In this document: positions 44,932 to 45,047 of the stretch, piece by piece
Position numbering within the stretch: the first letter of the stretch is position 1
Layout: each line of letters starts with the position of its first letter
NCBI GenBank assembly: GCA_001794025.1
Contig: MGJA01000010.1
Span: 26,288 to 71,334, forward strand
DNA: 45,047 nucleotides
Direction of reading: 5' to 3'
From: Candidatus Yanofskybacteria bacterium RIFCSPHIGHO2_01_FULL_41_21
GTDB lineage: Bacteria; Patescibacteriota; Minisyncoccia; 2-02-FULL-40-12; GWA2-44-9
The notes under the pieces: model-generated
The model's database searches: none
Told to the model about the DNA's origin: nothing
The model's input: only the letters and a program-made list of their open reading frames with translations
Translations under genes and position numbers: made by a program

Positions 44932-45047
44932 TTGTCGTTGTCCTCCTGAAGGAGGCGCTTGGTTATGAAAATTCCCCTTTGAAGTGCAACACCAGTACAA
45001 TGGGAAGATGACATATAAACATCTAAATCAGTCAGCTCGGGATCGAA

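Overview
This 45 kb window looks like a Patescibacteria/CPR (Parcubacteria-like) chromosome segment: streamlined housekeeping genes (ileS, argS, valS, recO, gyrA, ftsH, rpsA-like S1, infC-rpmI-rplT, rplS, tsaD, smpB plus tmRNA, and 7 tRNAs), an operon of T4SS-pilin-like membrane proteins, and one clear accessory island. The island (about 7.67-9.98 kb) is a diversity-generating retroelement (DGR). It has a 121-bp template repeat (TR, 7675-7795, +), a divergent avd gene, a reverse transcriptase split by a frameshift exactly at a (GA)9 microsatellite, and a GC-rich target gene on the opposite strand. The target's last codons carry a 121-bp variable repeat (VR, 9350-9470) that differs from the TR almost only at TR adenines. 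A second theme is a set of families of compound inverted repeats whose arms contain or abut start or stop codons: ileS/tsaD share one, hsp20/ftsH share another with a possible alternative pairing, and other families sit near gyrA, a methyltransferase and an MBL-fold gene. Further points are an intact histidine-phosphatase-like domain inside IleRS, a tRNA-Ile with a UAU anticodon, a shared 52-nt trailer behind two tRNA-Leu genes, and 7-bp tandem repeats inside ileS and tsaD. All calls come from reading the sequence; no database search or folding program was run.
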